From the NCBI RefSeq assembly GCF_041911615.1, contig NZ_JAYROR010000037.1, positions 44,612-108,611 of the forward strand: DNA of 64,000 nucleotides, given 5' to 3'. The DNA is from Zoogloea sp041911615 (GTDB taxonomy: Bacteria; Pseudomonadota; Gammaproteobacteria; Burkholderiales; Rhodocyclaceae). Of this stretch, positions 42,594 through 50,419 are shown one piece after another. The translations under genes were made by a program, and so were the position numbers. Position 1 is the first letter of the stretch. Every line of letters begins with the position of its first letter. Under the pieces are notes generated by a model that had not been told where the DNA came from, searched no databases, and worked only from the letters and a program-made list of their open reading frames with translations.

Positions 42594-43322
42594 TCAATTC
42601 AGTTCATTAAGATAATAGTGGTCCGCGGTCGAATAAAGCCCCCGCCGCCATTCGACCGGGCGATCCCCGTAGGTATAGGTCACCCGCTCCACGGACAGCA
42701 AGGGAACACCTTCGGAGACCCCAAGCGTTTCGCTGGTCATGCGGTCCGCCGCCACGGCGCGAATCCGCTCCTCGGCACGAATCATGCGCACACCAAAACG
42801 GCTTTCAAACAGCCCGTAAAGCGACCCCTGCGAACCCTGCAGCACCTCCATGGTGAGGCCCTGAAAGATTTCACCTGGCAAATAGATTTCGTCAACCACA
42901 ACCGGCCTGCCGGAAAAACGTAGCAGACGACGCAGGATAGTGACCGGAGCGCCGAGTTCGATACCGAGCATGCGCGCCGCCTCGTTGCCAGCCTTGGCTT
43001 TCCAGCAATCGAGGGGAATGCTCTGCGGATGCGCCAGATCGCCATCCATCGGAACGAGGCGCAAAAACCGGAACAATGCTCGGGGATCGTTATGGGACGC
43101 GACATAGGTGCCCTTGCCCTGCTTGCGAACGAGCAAGTTCTCGGCCGCCATCTCGTCGATGGCCTTGCGAACGGTCCCTTGACTTACGTTGAATCGAAGG
43201 GCAAGTTCCTGCTCGCTGGGAATTGCCTGCCCCGGACGCCACTCGCCGGACTCCAAAGCGTTGAGCATCAGATTCTTGATCTGACGGTACAGAGGACTGA
43301 AGGTGGGCGAATCGTGTCGCAT
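42594..43322 (-). CDS. GntR family transcriptional regulator, HutC subfamily
   Basis: A 242-residue regulator. The N-terminal winged helix (SPLYRQIKNLMLNALESGEW, IPSEQELALRFNVSQGTVRK) is followed by a UTRA effector domain (ILRRLLRFSGRPVVVDEIYL to the C-terminus). I prefer the ATG at 43322, where the GntR domain begins; an ATG at 43358 is also in frame but would lie within 6 bases of the 28-bp palindrome. Flanked by sdhC and the divergent mdh, it probably regulates TCA genes in response to a carboxylic acid. Autoregulation is likely from the palindrome position. Confidence 0.88.
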   Translation of the reverse strand: MRHDSPTFSPLYRQIKNLMLNALESGEWRPGQAIPSEQELALRFNVSQGTVRKAIDEMAAENLLVRKQGKGTYVASHNDPRALFRFLRLVPMDGDLAHPQSIPLDCWKAKAGNEAARMLGIELGAPVTILRRLLRFSGRPVVVDEIYLPGEIFQGLTMEVLQGSQGSLYGLFESRFGVRMIRAEERIRAVAADRMTSETLGVSEGVPLLSVERVTYTYGDRPVEWRRGLYSTADHYYLNELN

Positions 43323-43363
43323 CCGGGTATTTGAACACACTTTCGAAAGACAGTCCATAAGCA

Positions 43364-43391
43364 GTCTTATATCTTATATAAGATATAAGAC
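43364..43391. promoter_or_regulatory. 28-bp perfect palindrome between gntR and mdh (likely GntR operator)
   Basis: The half-site GTCTTATATCTTAT (43364-43377) is followed by its exact reverse complement (43378-43391). Inside lies a nested 14-base palindrome ATCTTATATAAGAT. It ends 6 bases before the mdh -35 box and lies ahead of the divergent regulator gene. Size and A+T-rich symmetry suit a dimeric or double-dimer GntR site. Confidence 0.75.
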
Positions 43392-43397
43392 ATTGAA

Positions 43398-43426
43398 TTG
43401 ACAGCCCTTCAAAATGCTCCTACGAT
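43398..43426 (+). promoter_or_regulatory. Sigma-70 promoter of mdh
   Basis: A perfect -35 TTGACA (43398-43403), 17-base spacer, and -10 TACGAT (43421-43426). The predicted start near 43433 gives a leader of about 118 bases before the mdh ATG. The palindrome lies directly upstream, so the regulator may activate or, if it spreads, repress. Confidence 0.7.
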
Positions 43427-43550
43427 TCAAATGTTGACGGGCAACCGTTCCAGCTCCGACGCACGACCCGCATTGCGGCGACTTGCTGGCGGCGCAAATC
43501 AGCAGCGAATCGTTCCAACACCACTTTCTTTGTTAGAGGGAGTTTCAACA

Positions 43551-44543
43551 ATGGCAAAAGCCCCCGTTCGTGTCGCAGTCACCGGCGCCGCCGGCCAGAT
43601 CGGTTACAGCCTCCTGTTCCGCATCGCCAGTGGCGAAATGCTGGGCAAGGACCAACCCGTCATCCTTCAGCTGCTCGACCTGCCGCAGGCTCAGAAGGCG
43701 GTCAAGGGCGTCATGATGGAACTGGAAGACTGTGCCTTCCCGCTGCTGGCCGGCATGATCGCCACCGACGACCCCAATGTCGCCTTCAAGGACGCGCAGG
43801 TCTGCCTGCTGGTCGGCGCCCGCCCGCGCGGCCCCGGCATGGAGCGCAAGGATCTGCTGACCGAAAACGCCAAGATCTTCACCGTTCAGGGCGCCGCCAT
43901 CGGCCAGTACGCCGATCCGAACGTCAAGGTGCTGGTCGTCGGCAATCCCTGCAACACCAACGCTTACATCGCCAAGGAAATCGCCGTCAAGTACGGCCGC
44001 GTCCAGGCCAAGAACTTCACCGGCATGCTGCGCCTGGACCACAACCGCGCCCTGTCGCAACTGGCCTCGAAGTCCGGCCGTGAAGTCTCGAGCCTCAAGA
44101 ACCTGGTCGTCTGGGGCAACCACTCCCCCACGATGTACGCCGACTACCGCGCCGTGACCTCCAATGGCGACAACGTCAAGAACCTGATCAACGACGAAGC
44201 CTGGAACCGCGACGTGTTCCTGCCGACCGTGGGCAAGCGCGGCGCCGCGATCATCGAAGCGCGCGGGCTGTCGTCCGCAGCCTCCGCTGCCAATGCCGCC
44301 ATCGATCACATCCGTGACTGGGTGCTCGGCTCCAACGGCGAGTGGGTCACCATGGGCATCCCGTCCGACGGCTCCTACGGCATCCCGGAAGGCATCATCT
44401 ACGGCTTCCCGGTCACCACCGAAAACGGCGAGTACAAGATCGTCCAGGGCCTGGAAATCGACGAATTCTCCCGTGAGCGCATGACCCACACCCTGAACGA
44501 ACTCCTCGAGGAGCGTGACGGCGTCAAGGATCTGCTGGCCTAA
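43551..44543 (+). CDS. mdh: Malate dehydrogenase
   Basis: A 330-residue NAD-dependent malate dehydrogenase of the LDH-like type found in Betaproteobacteria. It has the nucleotide fold VAVTGAAGQIGYSLLFRIA, substrate-binding ARPRGPGMERKDLL, a catalytic Asp in MLRLDHNRA and His in VWGNHSPTMYAD. It closes the TCA cycle by making oxaloacetate for GltA. The start at 43551 has an AGAGGGA ribosome site. It is monocistronic, with a terminator at 44571. Confidence 0.97.
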   Translation: MAKAPVRVAVTGAAGQIGYSLLFRIASGEMLGKDQPVILQLLDLPQAQKAVKGVMMELEDCAFPLLAGMIATDDPNVAFKDAQVCLLVGARPRGPGMERKDLLTENAKIFTVQGAAIGQYADPNVKVLVVGNPCNTNAYIAKEIAVKYGRVQAKNFTGMLRLDHNRALSQLASKSGREVSSLKNLVVWGNHSPTMYADYRAVTSNGDNVKNLINDEAWNRDVFLPTVGKRGAAIIEARGLSSAASAANAAIDHIRDWVLGSNGEWVTMGIPSDGSYGIPEGIIYGFPVTTENGEYKIVQGLEIDEFSRERMTHTLNELLEERDGVKDLLA

Positions 44544-44570
44544 GCAAGTACGGCCTTCAGGCAATCCCGA

Positions 44571-44601
44571 ACGCGGGAGCAGCGATGCTCCCGCGTTTTT
44601 T
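44571..44601 (+). terminator. Rho-independent terminator of mdh
   Basis: Stem ACGCGGGAGC / GCTCCCGCGT with a 6-base loop and a T-tract, 27 bases after the mdh stop. Confidence 0.92.
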
Positions 44602-44658
44602 ATTTCCGGTCGTTTTTGCTACCCTCCACTGCTTGCCCGAACCATCCGAGAAGTGACC

Positions 44659-45648
44659 ATGTCCGCTCTGCCCCATCCCGACCACGTACTTTTCCAGGGT
44701 GAAAAGCCCTTCCCCGCCCTCCCCGCCGTCGACCACTACGCCGGCAGCGAAAAACTGATGCGCAAGGCCCTCGCCCTGCAGCACACGCTCGGCCCGGTCT
44801 TCGACATCACCTGCGACTGCGAAGATGGTGCCCACGCCGGCGCCGAAGCGGAGCACGCAGCCATGGCCGCGGACGTCGTCATGTCGGAGGACAACCGCTT
44901 TGGCCGGGTCGGTGCGCGGATTCACGACGTTACCCATGCCCACTGGGAGCAGGACGTCGAGATTCTCGTCGGCCAGGCTGGCACCCGCCTCGCCTTCCTC
45001 ACACTGCCCAAGCCTCGAAGCGTGGCCGACGCCGCCCGCCAGATCGAGGCGATTCGCAGCGCCGAGGAGCGCCACGGCATCGAACGCGAAATTCCGGTGC
45101 ATGTGCTCATCGAAACCCACGGGGCACTTCGAGACGCCTGGGACATCGCAGCCCTGGATCGGGTCGAATCCCTCGATTTCGGGCTGATGGACTTCGTCAG
45201 CGGTCACCATGGCGCCATTCCGGGCTCAGCAATGAAGAGCCCAGGCCAGTTCGAGCACCCGCTCGTCACCCGCGCCAAATGCGACATCGCCGCCGCCGCC
45301 CTGGCCAACGGCGTCGTGCCCTCTCACAACGTCACCACCGAACTGAAGGACATCGACTACATTCGCCACGACGCGGAGCGGGCACGCAAGGAATTCGGCT
45401 ACCTGCGCATGTGGAGCATTCACCCCAATCAGATCGTGCCGATCATCGAGGCGATGCGCCCTGATTTCACGGAGGTCGAGGAAGCCGCCAGCATTCTGAT
45501 CGCCGCCCAGGACAAGGCTTGGGGGCCGATCCAGCACGCCGGCAAACTGCACGACCGCGCCTCCTACCGCTATTACTGGGAACTCCTGAAACGCGCGCGC
45601 AGCACCGGCATGACCCTTCCCGCCGAAGCTCTCCACCGCTTCTTCTGA
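44659..45648 (+). CDS. CoA ester lyase, HpcH/HpaI aldolase (CitE-like) family
   Basis: A 329-residue TIM-barrel lyase. Motifs: ITCDCEDGAHAGAEAEHA (metal-binding acidic loop), IHDVTHAHWEQD, IPVHVLIETHGALRD with the conserved Glu, and LDFGLMDFVSGHHG. Family members cleave or form malyl-CoA, citramalyl-CoA or related 3-hydroxyacyl-CoA esters; the exact substrate cannot be read. I start it at the ATG at 44659; the frame is open back into mdh. It lies downstream of mdh but behind a terminator, so it is probably a separate unit. Confidence 0.87.
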   Translation: MSALPHPDHVLFQGEKPFPALPAVDHYAGSEKLMRKALALQHTLGPVFDITCDCEDGAHAGAEAEHAAMAADVVMSEDNRFGRVGARIHDVTHAHWEQDVEILVGQAGTRLAFLTLPKPRSVADAARQIEAIRSAEERHGIEREIPVHVLIETHGALRDAWDIAALDRVESLDFGLMDFVSGHHGAIPGSAMKSPGQFEHPLVTRAKCDIAAAALANGVVPSHNVTTELKDIDYIRHDAERARKEFGYLRMWSIHPNQIVPIIEAMRPDFTEVEEAASILIAAQDKAWGPIQHAGKLHDRASYRYYWELLKRARSTGMTLPAEALHRFF

Positions 45649-45652
45649 CCAC

Positions 45653-45683
45653 AAAAAAGCCCGGCACGCAGCCGGGCTTTTTT
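45653..45683. terminator. Bidirectional rho-independent terminator
   Basis: AAAAAAGCCCGGC and GCCGGGCTTTTTT flank a 5-base loop. It separates the convergent CoA lyase (+) and nitronate monooxygenase-like gene (-) and carries T-tracts for both directions. Confidence 0.93.
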
Positions 45684-45700
45684 GAATGCGGAACAGGCGT

Positions 45701-46945
45701 TCAGACTGGCAACGCGATCTTGTTGTCGGTGCTGAACTGGTAATCCTTGAAGACATGCTCGGCACTGAGAATCCGGTAGCTGCCATCTTCCGCCTTCGTC
45801 GTGGTGTCCTTGAGGCGATAGGTATAGTGGCCGCAGGTCCAGCAGTCGAAGTTGCGCATGTGCGTGCAGAGACAGGTCTTGTCCATCACCGAAACACGCT
45901 TGGCGTCCGGATGGGCGGCCACCTCGCGGTTATAGGCCTGGATGTAAGCGCAACTGCCGTTGGCGTCGAGCAGATAGCCGTATGCCTCGCAGTTCGGCCG
46001 GATGCCCGACCCGATGGCGGGGCTATTCGTGAGCATCCGCATCGGGTAGCCGGTCGGCGAAATCTGATTGACGATGATGTTCTCTTCGCTCGCCTTGAAG
46101 TATTCCTGCTGAACCTTCTCGGGCAGACCACATTCCTTGGTGACGGTAAACCGCGTGGCCACCTGAACCGCCGCCGCGCCGCTCTCCAGGAAGGCCGCGG
46201 CATCGCTGCCCGTGAAGATGCCACCAGCCGGAATCAGCGGAATGTCGAGTTTCTCGGCGATCAGCCAGGCCCGAATCTCGGCCACGATCGTCGCCAGATC
46301 GTACTGCGCCCAGTCCATGCCGAAGCCAAGGTGACCGCCCGCAAGCGGACCTTCGACGACGACATAATCGGGCAGGCGGTTGGTGCGCGCACTCTTGCGC
46401 AGGAACAACTGCAGCGCCCGCAGCGACGACACGATGATGCCGAGCTTGGCGTCGCGGAAACGCGGATGGTCTTCGATCAACGCGAACGAGCCCAGATGCA
46501 GACCTGCCGCCAGCGTGATGCCGTCCGCTCCCGCATCGAGCGCGCTCGCCAGACGCACGCGCAGGGTTTCCTTCGGGGCGTTCATCGTCAGCTTTTCCAT
46601 GCAGTTGACGAAGATCATGCCCGGGCCGCGCTTGGCCTCCATCGTCTTGCCGACATGCAAGGCCGTCGCCTCGGCCAGCTGACCGAGATCGAACTGCACT
46701 TCCGATTTGTCGGGGTTGGCAACGTTGTACTTGTAGAGCTTGAGTTTCTCTTTGACGTATTTGGTGTTGAAACGGCGGTCAGTAACCGTCTTGACCATTG
46801 CGTCCGAGATGTGACCAACCCCGCCAAGGCGCGCTGCTTCCAATGCGAGATCCGCAGTGGAGATATCAACCCCCATGCCGCCGACAACGATGGGTACCAG
46901 CTCTTGCTTACCGAAGCGCAGGCGGAAATCATCAACTCGTTTCAT
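45701..46945 (-). CDS. Nitronate monooxygenase-like flavoprotein with Cys-rich C-terminus
   Basis: A 414-residue FMN-dependent TIM-barrel protein of the nitronate monooxygenase / 2-nitropropane dioxygenase superfamily. Motifs: PIVVGGMGVDISTADLALEA, VVEGPLAGGHLGFG (split active-site region) and LIPAGGIFTGSDAAAFLESGAAAVQVATRF (phosphate-binding part). The last 90 residues carry six cysteines (NCEAYG, GSCAYI, CLCTHMRNFDCWTCGHY), which is not usual for the classical enzymes and may bind a metal or iron-sulfur cluster. Related proteins include enoyl-ACP reductase FabK, so the reaction is open. It starts at 46945. Confidence 0.8.
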   Translation of the reverse strand: MKRVDDFRLRFGKQELVPIVVGGMGVDISTADLALEAARLGGVGHISDAMVKTVTDRRFNTKYVKEKLKLYKYNVANPDKSEVQFDLGQLAEATALHVGKTMEAKRGPGMIFVNCMEKLTMNAPKETLRVRLASALDAGADGITLAAGLHLGSFALIEDHPRFRDAKLGIIVSSLRALQLFLRKSARTNRLPDYVVVEGPLAGGHLGFGMDWAQYDLATIVAEIRAWLIAEKLDIPLIPAGGIFTGSDAAAFLESGAAAVQVATRFTVTKECGLPEKVQQEYFKASEENIIVNQISPTGYPMRMLTNSPAIGSGIRPNCEAYGYLLDANGSCAYIQAYNREVAAHPDAKRVSVMDKTCLCTHMRNFDCWTCGHYTYRLKDTTTKAEDGSYRILSAEHVFKDYQFSTDNKIALPV

Positions 46946-47204
46946 GAAACTCCTTCCGGACAAACGTAAAGAGCCACTCGGGAAACCACCAACCGAAAGT
47001 GACCGAATAGAATATTATCCCACTGAGCGAGGCGGCTTGCCGCTGTTTAAATCAACGAAGCTCAAAGAAATCGCCGAGCCCGACCGCCGTGAGCGACAAA
47101 CCGACGGGCGGCTCCGCGAAACGGGGAAAATTTGTTACCTTCCCCTCTGCGGCAAAAATCACAGAGTCCGCTAGAATCACGCCTCCAGAGCCACCCATAA
47201 GCAG

Positions 47205-48101
47205 ATGTCGGATTCCCCCCACCCCGCCAGAGAATGCGCTGTCCTGTTTGCCGACCTGGTCGGTAGCACGCAGCTGTATCAGCGCGTGGGCGACACGTCT
47301 GCATTCGAGCTCGTGGACCGCAGCATCCGCGCCATGCGGATTGCCGTCGAAACCAAACGTGGTCGCGTCGTCAAGCACACCGGCGACGGCCTGATGGCGG
47401 TCTTCAACGAGGCCGACAACGCCGCCGACGCGGCGCTGGCGATCCATCAGACGCTCAAGGATCTGCCCACCGGACCCGAACAGCAGCGACTCGCCGTACG
47501 CATGGGCTTCCAGTACGGCGGCGTCGTCCTCAGCGGTACCGATGTCTTTGGCGACACCGTAAATTTCGCGGCCCGCCTGGCCGAACTGGCCTCGCCGGGC
47601 AAGGCCATCACCTCCGCCGACACCGCCAAGCGACTCGGACCGGAATGGCGTTCGGTGCTGCATCCGCTGCCTCCGCGGGTCATCCGCGGCGTGACGCGAC
47701 CAGTTGAGCTTTTCGAATTGATGTGCGAGGCGGTGGGCGAGCTCACCATCGTGCAGAGCGATCACTTCCTGCTCGACACCGAACCGGAACTGCGGCTCTA
47801 CCTCGACTCGACCTCCCTGGTCCTCAACTCGATGCGCCCTAGCGCGCGCATTGGACGCGATCCGGCGGCCGATCTGGTCGTGGGCGACACCCAATCGTCC
47901 CGACGGCACGCCGAGATCGAGCTGCGTGGCGACAAGTTCGTGCTGATCGATCGCAGCAGCAACGGCACCTTTGTTCAGATCGAAGGCGAGCGGGAATTCC
48001 TGCTCTCGCGCGAAGAAGTCGTCCTGCGCGGTCGCGGTCAGTTCGCCCTCGGGCGTAGCTGCTCGAGCAGCCCGCAGGTGGTTAACTTCGTCTGCATCTG
48101 A
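47205..48101 (+). CDS. Class III adenylate/guanylate cyclase domain protein with C-terminal FHA domain
   Basis: A 298-residue soluble signalling protein. Residues 8-175 form a class III cyclase domain with all key residues: metal Asp17 (FADLVGST) and Asp61 (HTGDG), Lys57 for purine contact, and Asn120/Arg124 (DTVNFAARL) for the transition state. From about 205 to 295 is an FHA phosphothreonine-binding domain (ARIGRDPAADLVVGD, SSRRHAEI, RSSNGTFVQ). It probably makes cAMP or cGMP under control of a phosphorylated partner. It is divergent from the nitronate monooxygenase-like gene across a 259-base gap with no other gene. Confidence 0.9.
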   Translation: MSDSPHPARECAVLFADLVGSTQLYQRVGDTSAFELVDRSIRAMRIAVETKRGRVVKHTGDGLMAVFNEADNAADAALAIHQTLKDLPTGPEQQRLAVRMGFQYGGVVLSGTDVFGDTVNFAARLAELASPGKAITSADTAKRLGPEWRSVLHPLPPRVIRGVTRPVELFELMCEAVGELTIVQSDHFLLDTEPELRLYLDSTSLVLNSMRPSARIGRDPAADLVVGDTQSSRRHAEIELRGDKFVLIDRSSNGTFVQIEGEREFLLSREEVVLRGRGQFALGRSCSSSPQVVNFVCI

Positions 48102-48148
48102 ACGCCATCGGGCACCTCGCCCGGGGGCGCCGCTCGATCAGCCTCGCC

Positions 48149-49102
48149 TCAACCCCGCAATGCCGCCCGCAGTGCCATGCCGGCACGCTCGACGGCTTCG
48201 CCGGCCTGCGGGAACATTTTCCCGAGCGTGAAGAAGCCGTGAACCATGCCTTCGAATTCATGCACCGTCACCGGCACGCCTGCAGCACCCAACGCTTCCG
48301 CGTAGGCCTTGCAGTCGTCGGCCAGCGGGTCGCAGCCGGCGATGATGAAGGCCGCCGGCGGCAGGCCATCGAAGCGATCGGCCAGTAAGGGCGACGCACG
48401 CCAGTCCCGCCAGTCGTCCTGATCCGGCAGGTAACGCTCGAAGAACCAGGCGAGACTCTCGGTATCCAGAAAATAACCGTCGGCATAGGTGCGACGGGAC
48501 GGGCGCTGACTCAAGATGTCGGTGCAGGGGTAGATCAGCAGCTGCAACGAAGCCTGAGGACCATTCACGTTGCGCAGATGGAGCGCAGTGACGGCACTCA
48601 GGGTGCCACCCGCACTATCCCCCACCAGCGCGAAGCGCGCCGGATCGATACCCAGCAAGCCGGCGTTGGCGAGACTCCATGTCACCGCCTGCAGGGCATC
48701 CTCGACAGCCCCAGGAAAAGGATGTTCCGGCGCCAGGCGGTAGTCGACCGACAGGACCGCCGCACCGCTGTGATTGGCCAGCTCGCGACACAGGCTGTCA
48801 TAGCCCTGAATGTCGCCGATGCACCACCCTCCGCCATGAAAATAGAACGCCAGCGGCAAGCATTCGTCCGGCCCGGCGGCCAGCGGGCGATAAAGACGCG
48901 CCATGATCACGCCGCCGTGCCCATGCCCACCGGGAATCGGCACGTCAGTGATCGACGACACCGGCTGCGGTTCCGCACCGAGCGTAGCCTGAAGCTTTTC
49001 GAAGGAGCGCCGGGCCTGATGCGTATCCAGTTCGTGAAAACGCGGCGCACCGACGCGATAGACCATGCCGAGCAGGGCCTGGGCTTTGGGATCGAGGGGC
49101 AT
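48149..49102 (-). CDS. Alpha/beta hydrolase (hormone-sensitive-lipase type esterase)
   Basis: A 317-residue esterase. The oxyanion motif HGGGWCIGD, the nucleophile in GDSAGGTLSA, an acid in IIAGCDPLADDCKAYAEAL and a His in FEGMVHGFFTLG give a full catalytic set. HSL-type enzymes cleave short-chain acyl esters. There is no signal peptide, so it is cytoplasmic. It starts 22 bases after the tRNA-Leu terminator and is read in the same direction, so low-level readthrough could reach it. Confidence 0.9.
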   Translation of the reverse strand: MPLDPKAQALLGMVYRVGAPRFHELDTHQARRSFEKLQATLGAEPQPVSSITDVPIPGGHGHGGVIMARLYRPLAAGPDECLPLAFYFHGGGWCIGDIQGYDSLCRELANHSGAAVLSVDYRLAPEHPFPGAVEDALQAVTWSLANAGLLGIDPARFALVGDSAGGTLSAVTALHLRNVNGPQASLQLLIYPCTDILSQRPSRRTYADGYFLDTESLAWFFERYLPDQDDWRDWRASPLLADRFDGLPPAAFIIAGCDPLADDCKAYAEALGAAGVPVTVHEFEGMVHGFFTLGKMFPQAGEAVERAGMALRAALRG

Positions 49103-49123
49103 AGGAGAAAATCGAGGGACAAC

Positions 49124-49154
49124 AAAAAACGTAGTCCGGGCGAGCGCCCGGACT
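49124..49154 (-). terminator. Terminator downstream of tRNA-Leu
   Basis: Minus-strand stem AGTCCGGGCG / CGCCCGGACT with a 2-base inner loop, followed by ACG and a T-tract (A-run at 49124-49129 on the plus strand). Confidence 0.75.
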
Positions 49155-49246
49155 CATTTCGATTGAGTCGTTCAATGGATCGCTTCGCAATAAAAACGGA
49201 AAATCAGCCCGTTTTTTGCTACAATTTTCTAACCCATTGATTTTAT

Positions 49247-49331
49247 TGGTGCCGGGAACGAGACTCGAACTCGTACACCTTGCGGCGGCGGATTTTGAAT
49301 CCGCTGCGTCTACCGATTCCGCCATCCCGGC
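49247..49331 (-). tRNA. tRNA-Leu (anticodon CAA)
   Basis: An 85-base class II tRNA including an encoded CCA end. Acceptor GCCGGGA pairs with TCCCGGC. The anticodon stem-loop GCGGA-TTCAAAA-TCCGC gives anticodon CAA (codon UUG). A long variable arm with a CGCC/GGTG stem around GCAA and the T-arm ACGAG-TTCGAGT-CTCGT are present. It has its own promoter (49346-49374) and a terminator downstream, and lies antisense between the esterase and queA. Confidence 0.97.
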
Positions 49332-49345
49332 CTGGGAAGCCGCAC

Positions 49346-49374
49346 ATTATCTACGAAACCGCCTTTAGCATCAA
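49346..49374 (-). promoter_or_regulatory. Promoter of tRNA-Leu
   Basis: On the minus strand TTGATG (49374-49369), a 17-base spacer and GATAAT (49351-49346) precede the tRNA 5' end by about 14 bases. Confidence 0.7.
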
Positions 49375-49390
49375 CTCATTGCATCAGCCC

Positions 49391-50419
49391 ATGTCCTGGA
49401 CACTCGACGACTTCGACTACCTGCTCCCTCCTGATCTCATCGCCCAGGCCCCCCTCGACCGCCGCACCGACAGCCGGCTGCTCCACGTCGCACCGCAGCT
49501 CGCCGATCTCCGGTTCGCCGATCTGCCCACCCTTCTCGAGCCGGGCGACCTGCTCGTCTTCAACGACACGCGGGTGATCCACGCCCGCCTTTTCGGCGTC
49601 AAGGAAACCGGCGGTCAGGTCGAAGTCATGATCGAACGCCCGCTCGGCCCTCACGAGGCGCTGGCCCAGGTGCGCGCGAGCAAGTCACCCAAAGCGGGCA
49701 GCCGACTCATCCTCGAGGGCGCCCTGGAAGCCGAGGTCCTCGGCCGGGCGGGCGAGTTTTTCCACCTGCGCTTCCCGGGCGACGACGACCTCGTGGTGCT
49801 GCTCGAACGCCACGGCCGCCTGCCCTTGCCGCCCTACATCGAACGTGCCGCGGGCAACGCCGACGAATCCCGCTACCAGACCGTTTACGCGCGCCACCCA
49901 GGCTCGGTGGCGGCCCCCACGGCCGGCCTGCACTTCGACGAAGCCCTGCTCGCGCGGCTGGCCGAGCAGGGTGTGAACCGCGCCTTCGTCACGCTCAACG
50001 TCGGTGCCGGCACCTTCCAGCCGGTGCGGGTGCATCACCTCGCCGAGCACAAGATGCACACCGAGGCTTACGTGATCCCGCAGGACACCGTGGACGCCAT
50101 CGCGGCCACCCATGCCGCCGGAAAGCGGGTGATCTGCGTCGGCACCACCAGCATGCGCGCCCTCGAATCCGCCGCGGCGGGTGGTCGGCTCGAGGCCGGC
50201 CAGGCCGAGAGCGACCTCTTCATCCTGCCCGGCTATCGCTTCAACGTGGCCGACGCGTTGATCACCAACTTCCACCTGCCCAAATCCACGTTGCTGATGC
50301 TCGTCTCCGCCCTCGCCGGCGTCGATACCATCCGCCGCGCCTACGCCCACGCCATCGCCGAGCGCTATCGCTTCTTCAGCTACGGCGACGCCATGTTCCT
50401 GACCCGGACTCCCGCATGA
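49391..50419 (+). CDS. queA: S-adenosylmethionine:tRNA ribosyltransferase-isomerase QueA
   Basis: A 342-residue enzyme of queuosine synthesis that transfers and isomerises ribose from S-adenosylmethionine to preQ1 in tRNA. Motifs: LDDFDYLLPPDLIAQAPLDR (N-terminus), LLVFNDTRVIHARLFG, SVAAPTAGLHFDEALL and LNVGAGTFQPVR, and LPKSTLLMLVSALAG. I start it at the ATG at 49391; earlier codons in the same frame lie in the tRNA region. It overlaps tgt by 4 bases, the usual queA-tgt pair. Confidence 0.96.
   Translation: MSWTLDDFDYLLPPDLIAQAPLDRRTDSRLLHVAPQLADLRFADLPTLLEPGDLLVFNDTRVIHARLFGVKETGGQVEVMIERPLGPHEALAQVRASKSPKAGSRLILEGALEAEVLGRAGEFFHLRFPGDDDLVVLLERHGRLPLPPYIERAAGNADESRYQTVYARHPGSVAAPTAGLHFDEALLARLAEQGVNRAFVTLNVGAGTFQPVRVHHLAEHKMHTEAYVIPQDTVDAIAATHAAGKRVICVGTTSMRALESAAAGGRLEAGQAESDLFILPGYRFNVADALITNFHLPKSTLLMLVSALAGVDTIRRAYAHAIAERYRFFSYGDAMFLTRTPA

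Noticed and set aside
49205..49230. Extended -10 (TGCTACAAT) on the plus strand as a queA promoter
   Set aside because: No -35 match, and the transcript would run antisense through tRNA-Leu; not supported enough to list.
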